Origin: Petaurus breviceps papuanus
Lineage: Eukaryota; Chordata; Mammalia; Diprotodontia; Petauridae
DNA: 64,000 nt
Direction of reading: 5' to 3'
NCBI GenBank assembly: GCA_028583685.1
Contig: JAMXIF010001164.1
Location: 7,834,303-7,898,302 of the forward strand
Below the pieces are notes generated by a model. It ran no database searches. It had not been told where the DNA came from and worked only from the letters and a program-made list of their open reading frames with translations. This document shows positions 10,545 to 20,119 of this stretch, in pieces. A program made the position numbers and the translations under genes. Numbering within the stretch: position 1 is the first letter of the stretch; every line of letters begins with the position of its first letter.

Positions 10545-11803
10545 TTTGTTATTTTTAAATGGTATTTTATTATTTTCCCAATTACACATTAAAATAATTT
10601 TTAACATTCATTTTTATAAGATTTTGAGATCCATTTTTTTCTCACTCCTTCTCTTCCTTTCTCTCCCCTCCCCTCTTCCTAAAATGGTAGGCAATTTGAT
10701 ATAGTTTATGCATGTACTATCATGTAAAACATATTTCCATATTAGTCACAGTTGTGAAAGAAGAAACAGATAAAGAGGAAAAAAATCCCCCCAAAAAGAA
10801 TAAAATAAGTGAAAAAGTATGTTTTGATCTGCATTCAGAGCCCAGAAGTTCTTTATCTAGGTGTGGATAGCATTTTCATTCATGAGTGCTTTGTTCTTGT
10901 CTTGGACATTGTGTTGCTGAGAAGAACTGAGTCATTCATAGTTGATAATCATACAATATTGCTGATACTGTGTACAGTGTTTTCCCAGTTTTGCTCATTT
11001 CACTTTGCATTAATTCATACAAGTCTTTCCAGGTTTTTCTGAAATCTGCCTATTTGTCATTTCCTATTGCACAATAGTTTTCCATTACATTCACATACCA
11101 CAACTTGTTCAATCATTCCCCAACTGATGAGCATTCCCTCAATTTCCAATATTTTGCCACCATGAAAAGGGCTGCTTATAAATATTTTTGCACATGCATG
11201 TCCTTTTCAGTTTTTTGTGATCTCTTTGGGATTCAGTCCTAGTAATGGTACTGCTGGACCAAAGGGCATACACAATTTGGTTGCTTTTTGGGCATAGTTC
11301 CAAACCACTATCCACAATGGTGGAACTAGTGTACAACTCCACCAACAGCACACCGGTGTCCCAATTCTCCCACATCCCCTCTGATATTTATCATTTTAAT
11401 TTTCCTTTTTTTTGGTCATATTAGTCAATCAGATAGGTGGGAGGTGGTACCTCAGAGCCATTTTTGTTGCATGTCTCTAATCAAAAGTGATCTAGAGCAT
11501 TTCTTCATATGCCTATAGATAGCTTTGATTTCTTCCTCTGAAAATTGCCTGTTCATATCCCTTAACCATTTATCAATTGAAGAATGGCTTGTACTCTTAT
11601 AAATTTGACTCAGTTCTCTATATATTTGAGAAGTGAGGCCTTTATCTGAGACACTTACTTTCTGTAAAGATTATTTCCTAGCCTTTTGCTTTCTTTCTAA
11701 TCTTGGTTGCATTGGTTTTGTTTGTACAAAAGCCTTTTAATTTAATATAATTAAAATGATCTATTTTACATTTTGTAATGCTCTCTATTTCTTGTTTGAT
11801 TAT
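10545..11803 (-). mobile_element. L1 LINE 3' UTR and ORF2 C-terminus, antisense
   Basis: Antisense 3' UTR (10545-10950), then coding that on the minus strand reads as the ORF2 C-terminal tail (LNKLWYVNVMENYCAIGND..., [17 protein letters not shown] around 11000-11140) and the zinc-knuckle-proximal WENWDTG-type region (11280-11380). The next homology after a SINE (11967) is the ORF2 endonuclease, so most of ORF2 is missing. Multiple stops and frameshifts. Confidence 0.85.
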
Positions 11804-11966
11804 GAATCTGGTGGTGCAGTGAATAGAATACCGGCCCTGGAGTCAGGAGGACCTGAGTTAAAATCCGACCTCAGACACAACACAAAACTAGCCATGTGAC
11901 CTTGGGCAAGTCACTTAACCACAATTGCCCTACCTTACCCCTCTAAAAAGCAAAAAAAAAAGAAAG
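11804..11966 (+). mobile_element. tRNA-derived SINE, sense, at an L1 deletion junction
   Basis: 'gtgaatagaataccggccct', 'ggagtcaggaggacctgagt', 'agccatgtgaccttgggcaa', 'gtcacttaaccacaattgcc' and an A-rich tail. The first bases of the head are lost. No convincing TSD is seen. The left flank is ORF2 C-terminus and the right flank is ORF2 endonuclease, sequences that are about 2-3 kb apart in an intact L1. Confidence 0.85.
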
Positions 11967-12080
11967 AATTTGAATGCTATACCACTTGGTGCATATATGT
12001 TTAGTATTGATATTATTTCATTGTCTATGGTACCTTTTAGCAAAATGTAGTTTCCTTCTTTTCTCTTTTAATTAATTCAA
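11967..12080 (-). mobile_element. L1 ORF2 endonuclease fragment, antisense (left part)
   Basis: The minus strand reads approximately GTIDNEIISILNIYAPSGIA, the L1 endonuclease strand ending in the 'NIYAP' motif. It continues, after the HAL1 insertion, at 13374. Confidence 0.75.
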
Positions 12081-13373
12081 ATTTTTTTGGGGTGGAGTAA
12101 AAGCAGGAACTTGCTTGAGCTGCTGCTCCAGCCACCTCCAATACCTGTAAAAAAGTTTTAGAACTACAGAACCTACAAAGTGACAGAGAGAAACAAATAT
12201 CCCTCTGAAGGAAGCCTGGCAGGCCAACAGAAAGGATCTATTGCTCTGAGCTGGGAGCTGAGCAGTCCCATATGAGCTACACTGGCCCAGACTTGTGGCC
12301 CAGACAGGCCAGAGCACACTTCAGAAGAGTGAATCACCAGCAGCCATGGCAGTTTCCAGACTTCTCAACCCGTTAACGCCAAAGAGAAAGTAAAAGGTCA
12401 GTAGGGAACTCTGTTGGAACTGGGTGAGAGAAGAATGTGGTCCAGCCCCTGTCCCTGGGGTGAGAGGTGCAGGGCAGTGTGGTGGCTGCAACTGCTGCCA
12501 CGTGGCTGCCTCTAGAGCTCCTTGCCTACAGATCATAGGGGGATCAAGTGACCATTTGGAGGGTAATTGCTCTTGCTTTGACTTGCTTGGATCTGGGTCA
12601 CAGTCTTGGGTGGTAGTCCTGGGGTAAGGAAAGCTAGTGTGCCAGAGCTTGTGGTGGCTGTAGAAAGGGCACCCTTCTCAGACCTCTTACAACAGCTCTG
12701 ATAACAACTGCAAAACCCCAGCAATTTGGGACACAGATCTCTCTTCTCTGGAAGCAGAATTCTACTGTGGCAAAGAGCTCAAAAGTCAAGTAATTGGCTG
12801 GCAAGATGAGCAAACAGAGGAAGCACAATTAGACAATAGAATCTTTTTGGGGGGACAAAAAGGATTAAAACATGGAAACAGAAGAAGACAACAAAGTCAA
12901 AACTCCTGTATCAAAAGCTTCCAAGAAAAATATGAATTGATTACAGGCCATGGAGGAGCTCAAGAAGGATTTTGAAAATCAAATAAGAGAAATGGAGGAA
13001 AAATTGGGAAGAGGAATGAGAATGATGCAAGAAAATCATGAAAAGTGAGTCAACAGTCTGACTGAAGAAAATAACACCTTAAAAAATAGACTAATTCAAA
13101 TGGAAAAAGAGGCCCAAAAGCCAATGAGGAAAATGCCTTAAAAAGTCGAATTGGCCAGATGGAAAAGGGATTTCAAAAACTCACTGAAGAGAATAATTCC
13201 TTCAAAATTAGATTGGAGCAAATGGAAGCTAATGACTTTATGAGAAATCAAGATACTACAAAATATATCCAAACAAATGAAAAAATATAAGGCAATGTGA
13301 AATATCCCATTGGAAAAACCACTCACCTGGAAAATAGATCCAGGAGACATAATTTAAAAATTATTGGACTACC
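12081..13373 (+). mobile_element. HAL1-type LINE, 5' UTR plus N-terminal half of ORF1, 3'-truncated, with TSD
   Basis: Sense copy of the family seen nearly complete at 58939-61705. It has the 5' UTR ('agtaaaagcaggaacttgct', 'agaacctacaaagtgacaga') and ORF1 from about 12806 reading approximately MSKQRKHN, SFWGDKKD, VKTPVSKASKKN, then the heptad-rich coiled coil (EELKKDFENQIREMEEKLG, EENNTLKNRLIQMEKEAQ, EENNSFKIRLEQMEANDF). It ends inside ORF1 at RDNLKII.L with no poly-A. An exact 13-bp repeat, ttaattaattcaa, flanks it (12068-12080 and 13374-13386), and a run of T follows the left copy. Stops interrupt ORF1. Confidence 0.85.
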
Positions 13374-13629
13374 TTAATTAATTCAATTTTTGCTTTTGCT
13401 TTGCCTGAGATCAGGATTTCTATCTCTACTTTAAGAAAAAATTTCAGCTGAATCATAATAGATTCTACTCTTGCCCCCTTACCTGTACTCTGTGTGTGTC
13501 TCTCTGCTTCAAGTGTGTTTATTGTCAACAACATATTGTAAGATTCTGGTTTTTGATCCATTCTGCTATCTGCTCCCATTTTTTTTTGAGATAATTCATC
13601 CAATTCACAGTTATGATTGCTAGCTATGT
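13374..13629 (-). mobile_element. L1 ORF2 endonuclease fragment, antisense (right part)
   Basis: The minus strand reads as the N-terminal endonuclease: GADSRMDQKPESYNMLLTIN matches the L1 'ADWIKKQNPTICCLQETH' region, followed by LEAERHTQSTGKGARVESIM and ILISGKAKAKIELIK ('GVAILISDK...'). The QETH box is changed, losing the catalytic glutamate. It joins directly to the endonuclease fragment left of the HAL1 insertion. Confidence 0.85.
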
Positions 13630-14172
13630 ATTTCATTCCATCCTATTTTTCCTTTTGTTTACCCTCTCTCTTCTTTCAACCTTTCTCTCCACAAGTGTTT
13701 TGCTTCTATCTTCCACTTCCTCGGGTCTGCCCTCTTTTTTGTTAGCCCCCAACCCTTACTTAATCTTCCACTTTCCCACTTTTCTGTTGGATAAAATAAT
13801 TTTCATATTGAACTGATTGTGTATATTATCCCATCTTTGAACCAATACTGATGAGAGTAAGGTTCAAGTGATGCCCACCATTTCCTCCACTATAATGTTT
13901 TTCACACCTCTTAATGTGAAATAATTTACCCTATTCTAGTTTCTCTTTCCGCTGTCTGCATTCAGCATACTCCTTATTCTCACCCTTTAATTTTTTTGTT
14001 ATTCCTTAAAATTTACCTTATACCTGTAACCTCTATCTATGTATATCCCTTGTAGTCACACTATTAGTGATATAATTTTTAAGAATTAGAAATATCATCT
14101 TCCCATGTTAGGATGTAAACCATTAAGTTCAATTGAATCCCGTATGTTTTCTTTTCCATTTTTACCTTTTTA
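13630..14172 (-). mobile_element. L1 inter-ORF spacer, antisense
   Basis: About 540 bp, pyrimidine-rich on this strand, lying between the ORF2 start (right of 13629 on the minus strand reading) and the ORF1 stop. Homologous blocks occur at 24505-25110 and 59390-59967 ('agatacccaattctataccc' / 'gttggataaaataattttca' and 'ggaatgtaaacagtttaacc' / 'ggatgtaaaccattaagttc'). No coding capacity is seen. Confidence 0.75.
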
Positions 14173-15470
14173 GGCTACTCTTGAGTCTTGATATTAGAGA
14201 TAAAATTTTTTGTTCAATTCTGGTCCTCTCCTTATGAGAGCTTGAAATACTTCTATTTCACTGAATAACCATTTCTCCTTCTTGGAATATTTTGTTTAAT
14301 TTCATTGGACAGATGATTCTTGGTTGTAGTCCTAGCTCCTTTGCCTCCCAGAATATCATATTCTTTGACCTCTGATCCTTTAATGTTACAGCTGCTAAGA
14401 CCTATGTAGCTTTGATGGTGGCTCCTTGATATTTGAATTGTTTCTTTCTTACTACTTGCAGTAGTTTTTCTTTGACATGATAATTCTCTAATTTGGCTAT
14501 AATTTTCCTTAGAGTTTTTATTTTGGGATATCTTTCCTGAGGTGATTGGTGGATTCTTTCAATGCCTATTTTGCCCCCTGGTTCCAGGATATCAGGGCAA
14601 TTTTCCTTGATAATTTCTTGAAAGATACTGTCTGGGTGCTTCTTTTGGTTATGTCTTTCGGGTAGTCGAATGATTCTGACATTGTCTTTCCTGCATCTAT
14701 TTTCAAGGTTAGTTGTTTTCCCAGTGAAGTACTTCACATTTTTCTTCTATTTTTTCATTCTTTTGAATTTGTTTGATTGATTCTTGATGTCTCATAGAGT
14801 TCATTAGCTTCCACTTGCCCAATTCTAACTTTTAAGGAGATCTTTTCCTCAGTTAGCTTTTGTACTTCCTTTTCCATTTGTCCAATTCAGGAATGGGGAA
14901 CCTGTGGACTTGAGGCCACATGTGACCTTCTAGGTCTTTGGATACACCCTTTTGATTAAGTCCAAGTTTCACAGAACAAATCCTTTTATTATAGGAATTT
15001 GTTCTGTGAAATCTGGATTCAGTCAAAGGGCTGCACTTGAGGACGCAGAGGGCCACATGTAGTCTTGAGCCCACAGGTTCTTCACCCCTGGGCCAATTGT
15101 ATTCTTTATGGAGTTGTTTTCTTCAGTAGATTTGTGTATCCTCTGTTCAATCTGGCCAATTCTACTTTCTAAGAAATTGTTTTCTTTTTCCAAACCGTTG
15201 ATTCTTTTTTTTCATATTTATCTTGCATCACTCATTGCTTTTTCCTAAATTTTCTTCTACCTCCCTTATATGATTTTTAAGTTCATTTTGAGCTCTTCTT
15301 TGAATTATTTCTGGGCTTGATACCACTTCCCATTTTTCTTTAGGGTGTTGCCCATAGGTGTTTTGACATTGCTATCTTTTTCGGAGTTTGGGTCTTGATC
15401 TTCTCTGTTAGCATGATAACTTTCTATGGTCAGATTCTTTTTTTTTTGTTGTTGTTTTTTTACTCATCTT
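14173..15470 (-). mobile_element. L1 ORF1, antisense, with a MITE insertion
   Basis: The minus strand gives the ORF1 RNA-binding and C-terminal domains: KYFTGKTTNLENRCRKDNVR, IIRLPERHNQKK, ERIHQSPQERYPKIKTLRKI, IIAKLENYHVKEKLLQVVRK (14402-14737), then an AKLS-like C-terminal box nearer 14280. The N-terminus, reading approximately MSKKTTTKKKESDHRK (about 15460), belongs to a different ORF1 type from the HAL1 copies. The coiled coil is interrupted at 14888-15090 by a palindromic MITE. Several stops. Confidence 0.85.
14888..15090. mobile_element. palindromic hAT-like MITE with 8-bp TSD
   Basis: 203 bp with long imperfect terminal inverted repeats: left CAGGAATGGGGAACCTGTGG, right end complementary (CCACAGGTTCTTCACCCCTG). 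The interior is also palindromic ('cacagaacaaatccttttat' against 'aggaatttgttctgtgaaat'). The flanking 8-mers gtccaatt (14880-14887) and ggccaatt (15091-15098) match 7/8, as expected of hAT target duplications. No transposase. A second copy is at 23128. Confidence 0.9.
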
Positions 15471-16735
15471 TTTTTTTTTTTGCCAGTCTTCCTTTCTTTA
15501 ACATTTGAGCTGTGCTCTCAGGGTGCACAGGGCACTGTCTCAGGCTTCTTGTACCAAGGGTTGCAGATTCTGATGTTTACCTAATGCTGCATTGATGTTG
15601 CCTGAGATCCATGGGGAAACCTCTTGTCTGGTGCTGCACTGAGGTAGTGAGGTAGGAGGTGGCAAGTGTTGCTGGAGGCTATAGAGTCTGACAGCTTATC
15701 TGGTACTGAACAAATGGCCTAGTGCTGGCATGGCTTGAGGCTGGTGGGGTATTTCTTTTTTTTTTTTTCCTAGGGCAACACTGAAATACATGGAGGTCTG
15801 GTCACTGGAGGATGCTTATTTGCCTTGGCTTTGCTGAAGCATATGGTGGTTTTAGGACCTAGACTCTGCCAGTTCCCCTGGCTATGCTGAAGCACGTGGG
15901 CGGGAGGAGGGGGTGTAATGGGAATGTAAATTTTTAAGATCTTACCTGCCCCTAGGCTTAAGTGTACCTGGAACCTGTGGTGGGAGGCTTCTTTTTCAAG
16001 AGATACTTTGTGATTGGGCAGTGGGTCAAGAAGGTTGTTACATTCCCTGAGACAGGAGAAGGCTATATAAGCCCTGATGGGAAGCTTTGCTTTGGGGCTC
16101 ACTTTGAGAAGTGTTGTGTGATTTGACCAGGTGAGACTCTAGGCAGCCATTAAGAGCCCCCTGGCTTTGAAAAACCCAGATGTTGATGCTTCCTTCTCTG
16201 GTAACTGTGATTTGGTATGGATGCAATGGTTGGACAGTTTGGAAGCCTGTCTGCTTGAAATATTTCTGTCTGTATACTCTGAAGTTCAGGGTGCTGACCT
16301 TTTTCCCCTGAACTAGGTAAATGATATGTTTGATTGATTAAAGCAAGGTTGTTAACCCATTTTGAGTTGCTTTCTTTAAGAAAAGCAGATCTAAGAACCT
16401 GTGTTGGCAGCCACCTTGGAGATGCTGGGGTGCTTGCTGCTGTGGGGGGCAGTGTCCTGGTATTGGGCTCAGGATCTTTCACTCATTTGCTGAGGTGGGG
16501 CTTGCTGCTAGCTTGCTAAGATGCTTCTTTTCCTGGCCTTTGTTCTCCTTTAACACAAGTGAAACAGACCTTTCTTGACTGTCTTCCAAGTTCCTTGGGC
16601 TAAAAGATTGTTTCACCCATGTTTTTGCTGGTTCTTCTGTTACAGGATTTGTTTTGGAGCAGCATTTTATGTTTGTATGGAGGTGAATATGGGAGAGTTA
16701 TAGAGATTTACTCTTTATTTGAACATTTTGGCTCC
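15471..16735 (-). mobile_element. L1 5' UTR, antisense
   Basis: About 1.26 kb, more GC-rich than its surroundings, lying upstream of the antisense ORF1 and ending where plus-strand ORF2 begins. Repeated motifs such as 'ctggtgctgcactgaggtag' / 'ctgatgtttacctaatgctg' suggest tandem promoter-like units. Frames here (110 aa on the minus strand, 15770-16482) are by-products of the GC-rich UTR. Confidence 0.6.
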
Positions 16736-16739
16736 CAGA

Positions 16740-17275
16740 AGTCTCTACAACCTCAGAAAAAGAAATGACAAGAATTAGAATGGGCAATGAGGAAGTAAAA
16801 CTATTATTCTTTGCATATAATATAATGGTTTATTTGGAAATCCTAGAGAATCAACTAAAACCCTAATTTAAATAATTGACAATTTCATCTAAGCTGCAAA
16901 ATATAAAATAAACCCACATAAATCATCTAAGGTTCTATATATTACCAACAAAGTCCAGTGGCAGGAGATAGAGAAATTCCATTTAAAATAACTTCAGACA
17001 ATATAAAATGCTTGGGAGTCTACCTGCCAAGACGAAAGTAGGAACTATGTGAATGCAGTTATAAAACACTTCACACAAATAAAGTCAGATCCAAACAATT
17101 GGAAAAATATTAGTTGCTCATGAGTAGATTGAGTCAATATAATAAAACTGACAATTCTATGTAAATTAATCTACTCCATCCGTACCATCAAATTACCAAA
17201 AATTATTTTATAGAGCTAGAAAAAACAATAACAAAATTCATCTGGAAGAACAATGGAATAGATAAGGTACACAAT
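16740..17275 (+). mobile_element. L1 ORF2 RT palm/thumb fragment, sense
   Basis: Sense ORF2 continuing exactly from the consensus point where 9013-9838 stops: 'gaattagaatgggcaatgag' (RIRMGNE), then the catalytic box, read as LFFAYNIMVYL against the family's LFADDMIVYL, so the two active-site aspartates are lost. Then 'ataaacccacataaatcatc' (INPHKSS), 'cttgggagtctacctgccaa' (LGVYLPR), 'acaaaattcatctggaagaa' (TKFIWKN). Ends at the SINE near 17290. Confidence 0.85.
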
Positions 17276-17292
17276 ACACAGTAGTAAAGGAC

Positions 17293-17420
17293 CATAGTCA
17301 TCCAAGGTTACGCAGCTAGTGTTTTTGTGTGGCTGTTAAGTGTCTGAGGCCGGAACCAAACTCAGGTCATCCTGACTCCAGGGCCGGCGCTTTACTCACT
17401 GCGCCACCTAGCCACCCCAA
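17293..17420 (-). mobile_element. tRNA-derived SINE, antisense, tail-truncated
   Basis: 'ccaaggttacgcagctagtg', T/G stretch 'tttttgtgtggctgttaag', 'ctcaggtcatcctgactcca', 'gggccggcgctttactcact', 'gcgccacctagccacccc'. The poly-T side and the 'ggcaattggggttaag' block are missing. Confidence 0.9.
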
Positions 17421-17424
17421 TTAT

Positions 17425-17747
17425 TAATGTTTTTAAGTATACTTTGAGATCTAGTACTGCTAAATAGCCTTCCTTCCCACTTTTTTCTCTAAAAATTCTT
17501 GACATTTTTTTTCTGCTAGATGGATTTTTGTTATTATATTATTTAGTTCTATAAGGTAACTCTCAGATAGCTTGATAATACAATACTGAATCTATACATC
17601 AACTAAAGGAGTAATATCATTTTTATTATATTGGTATAGTCAAACCTTAAGCAGTTAATCTTTTTTCAAATTTTTTCTGTCTTAATTTCTATAAAGATTA
17701 TCTTATAGTTGTATTCATATAATTCTTGTGCCAATCTTGGTGTCATT
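17425..17747 (-). mobile_element. L1 ORF2 fragment, antisense
   Basis: 'tagttgtattcatataattc' (17708) is the antisense form of the sense segment 'ggaactatgtgaatgcagtt' at 17042. The block 17560-17735 therefore overlaps the same L1 consensus region as 17042-17220 but in inverse orientation, so it is a separate copy. Confidence 0.65.
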
Positions 17748-18005
17748 TAGACAATATACATTTATTAAACTCTTAGTATGTCTTAGGCCCTGTGCCAAAT
17801 ACTGGAGATACAAAAGGAGGCAATATACAGTTCCTTTCCTCAAGGAGCTCACATTTCAGTGGCGGAGAAAAGAGGCAGGTAAATATGCACAAATATGTTA
17901 TATACAAGATAAAGAAAAATAATTAAGAGAGGGAGGACACTAGAATTAAGAGCAATTAGAAGAGCTTTCCTGTAGAAGATTGTATTTTAGTTGGTACTAA
18001 AACTG
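17748..18005. repeat. old interspersed repeat 'X', longest copy
   Basis: 'catttattaaactcttagta', 'tgtgccaaatactggagata', 'caaaaggaggcaatatacag', 'cctcaaggagctcacatttc', then an extension with 'acactagaattaagagcaat' and 'cctgtagaagattgtatttt'. It begins where the L1 ends. Confidence 0.55.
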
Positions 18006-19154
18006 GGGGTTTTAGATGGATTTCTGGGTTTGAATTTCATGTTATTGAATAGAGGAGGAGTTCTCAAAGGAAATATATCTTAAATGATACCAACAACAAA
18101 AACACATCAACAACTTCGTATCTCTTCTCTTTAAAACCTTTATGAGAAAGATCTATGCATGTATTCAGAGTATCCTTGAAGAAAATATGGGAAGGTAACA
18201 GTGAAGCTTTAACAGGTAATTTTTCTTTAGAAGACTTCATTTTCACAGTCATACAGTTGACTGGAAGATGCAGAGCATTTATGACCAAACCTAAAAAATT
18301 GTTAATTATTTAAAAAGTGTAATGGAGTGACCAAAACATAATTCTTCTGAGTCAAACTCTTTTGTAAATCTGGGTTATTGGGGAGTCAATGATCATTTTG
18401 AGTTGGTGTCCATTAGTTGCTTCCAAACAATGGTTCATGACCTAAAATCTCATCAGATTGGCTGGGAAATGCTTCAGACTGATTATTGACTCTCCCGATC
18501 ACTCATCTTACACATGACTCAGTAGAGTAATAGGCAATCATAAAGGCTAAAGTTTTCTCCCATTCAGTTCAGACTATATGAAATTCCTTAATGGGTAACA
18601 AAGCACAATGAAAATAATGTTGTTTGAGGATTTACCAAATATATATAGCACATGAGGCACAAAACAGGAAGACCTGCCATTGAAAATAGATTTCATCAGT
18701 GGGGAGTCTTCTGCACTCACTCTTAATGGAAAAGACTTTTCCTATTGTTGAGATTCTCCCATTGTTTCTGCCTCTGGATTTGTGCTATTTACATCAAAGT
18801 CTGGTACACAAAGGACCTCCTTAATGAAATCAGCAGGGTCAAAAAGTAGCTATCCTCATAGGAAAAAAATAAGTGAGTGAAGAATGAATGTTGCTCAGGA
18901 TGTGATATGAAGTTGGGTGGGCAGCTCATTGAATTAATCTGTCAATGTCTTTATCTTGGATAGGCTCTGCAGATGGATAAGGAAGGGGTTCCAGAACTGA
19001 ATAGCAGGGAAGAGTTTGGGATGGATAACTTTTAGAAAACTGTGCAATTTTTTTCCATTTATCTCAAATTCTGCCTGATGCAGAATTACATCTTTTGTAT
19101 TCTTCTGGTGATGAGAAATGACACGTCTACATGAGGCCTTTCTTCAGCTTCCCT
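18006..19154. other. unassigned, apparently low-copy sequence
   Basis: About 1.1 kb without a repeat I can name, no splice-bounded open frame and no tRNA-like fold. It may be intronic or intergenic single-copy DNA. Confidence 0.4.
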
Positions 19155-19307
19155 CCTTTTTTTTTCTTTTTGGAGAGCAATTGGGGTTAAATGACTTGCC
19201 CAAGGTCACACAGCTAGTAAGTGTTAAATGTCTGAGACCAGATTTGAACTCAGGTCCTCCTGACTCCAGGGCCGGTGCTCTATTCACTGCACCACCTAGT
19301 CTCTCCT
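19155..19307 (-). mobile_element. tRNA-derived SINE, antisense, with short TSD
   Basis: 'ggagagcaattggggttaaa', 'cttgcccaaggtcacacagc', 'aactcaggtcctcctgactc', 'gggccggtgctctattcact', 'gcaccacctagt'. A 9-bp repeat, agcttccct, lies at 19146-19154 and 19308-19316. Confidence 0.93.
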
Positions 19308-19364
19308 AGCTTCCCTGTGACATTCCATTTACTCCATATCTAACATGCATGCATTTTTTTGCAT

Positions 19365-19492
19365 TTTGTCTCCCTCCATTAGAATATATACCTTCGATAG
19401 ACAGAGACTATTTGTCTTTCTTTTATCCCCAGTGCTTAGAATAGTGCCCAATACATAGTAAGCTCTAAATGAATGTTTCATGATAGATTGAT
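19365..19492 (-). mobile_element. L2 3' end, antisense
   Basis: 'tccctccattagaatatata', 'tatccccagtgcttagaata', 'gtgcccaatacatagtaagc' and 'aatgaatgtttcatgatag' follow the antisense L2 terminal order (length indicator, 'ccagtgcctagcacagtgcc', 'aataaatgtttgttga'). Confidence 0.7.
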
Positions 19493-19559
19493 TTGTGATG
19501 CTATATGGCTTTGGATTGTGGAATATGACAACTTTCAAAGAATAAAATTTTTAGTGATC

Positions 19560-19985
19560 CCAATAGCAGTGGAGAGGTGTATAATGATATAAGCAGACTT
19601 CTTGATTTCAAATGAGTTAACAATGAGAAGAAAATATCTAATATAATTATTAAGTAATGATAACTTTCATAAAACAACTTATAAAAGCAGCATCATCAAG
19701 AAAATGTGTTAACAGAAAGGAATATGACCAGTCACATACTGAGAATAAGGAATAACAGATGAGCAGCCAGAGTGTGACACTGATACCTACGAAATACTTA
19801 TATTCATTAAAGGGTGGGATTTCAGAGAAAGTGTATTAGATATATCACCTGCAGAGAATTTATGGGAGAAGGTCAGTATAGACAGTAATCACACAGAATG
19901 AGGAGGTATTACACAGGTAGAGAAAATATTCACATTGATGAGATCATGCATCCATTAAAATATTAAGTTTTCAGTGTAGTTCCTT
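19560..19985 (+). mobile_element. possible RTE-type LINE 3' fragment
   Basis: The right end 'gatgagatcatgcatccatt' + 'aaaatatta' resembles the end of the 8165-8716 copy ('atgagatcatagatctattg' + 'taatattt'). The rest is too diverged for a firm call. Confidence 0.3.
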
Positions 19986-20119
19986 TGTATTTTAAGCCTG
20001 TCATATTCTCACTGAGCTACTCAGCTATTCACTAGGGAAGCCATTTGGCACTTGTGAACTCCATTGTTAATATGGGTAAAATGATCAGTCAGCCAACAAG
20101 TATATGAAATGACATGTCA

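Noticed and set aside
15770-16482. Minus-strand frames of 110 codons
   Set aside because: Inside the GC-rich antisense L1 5' UTR.
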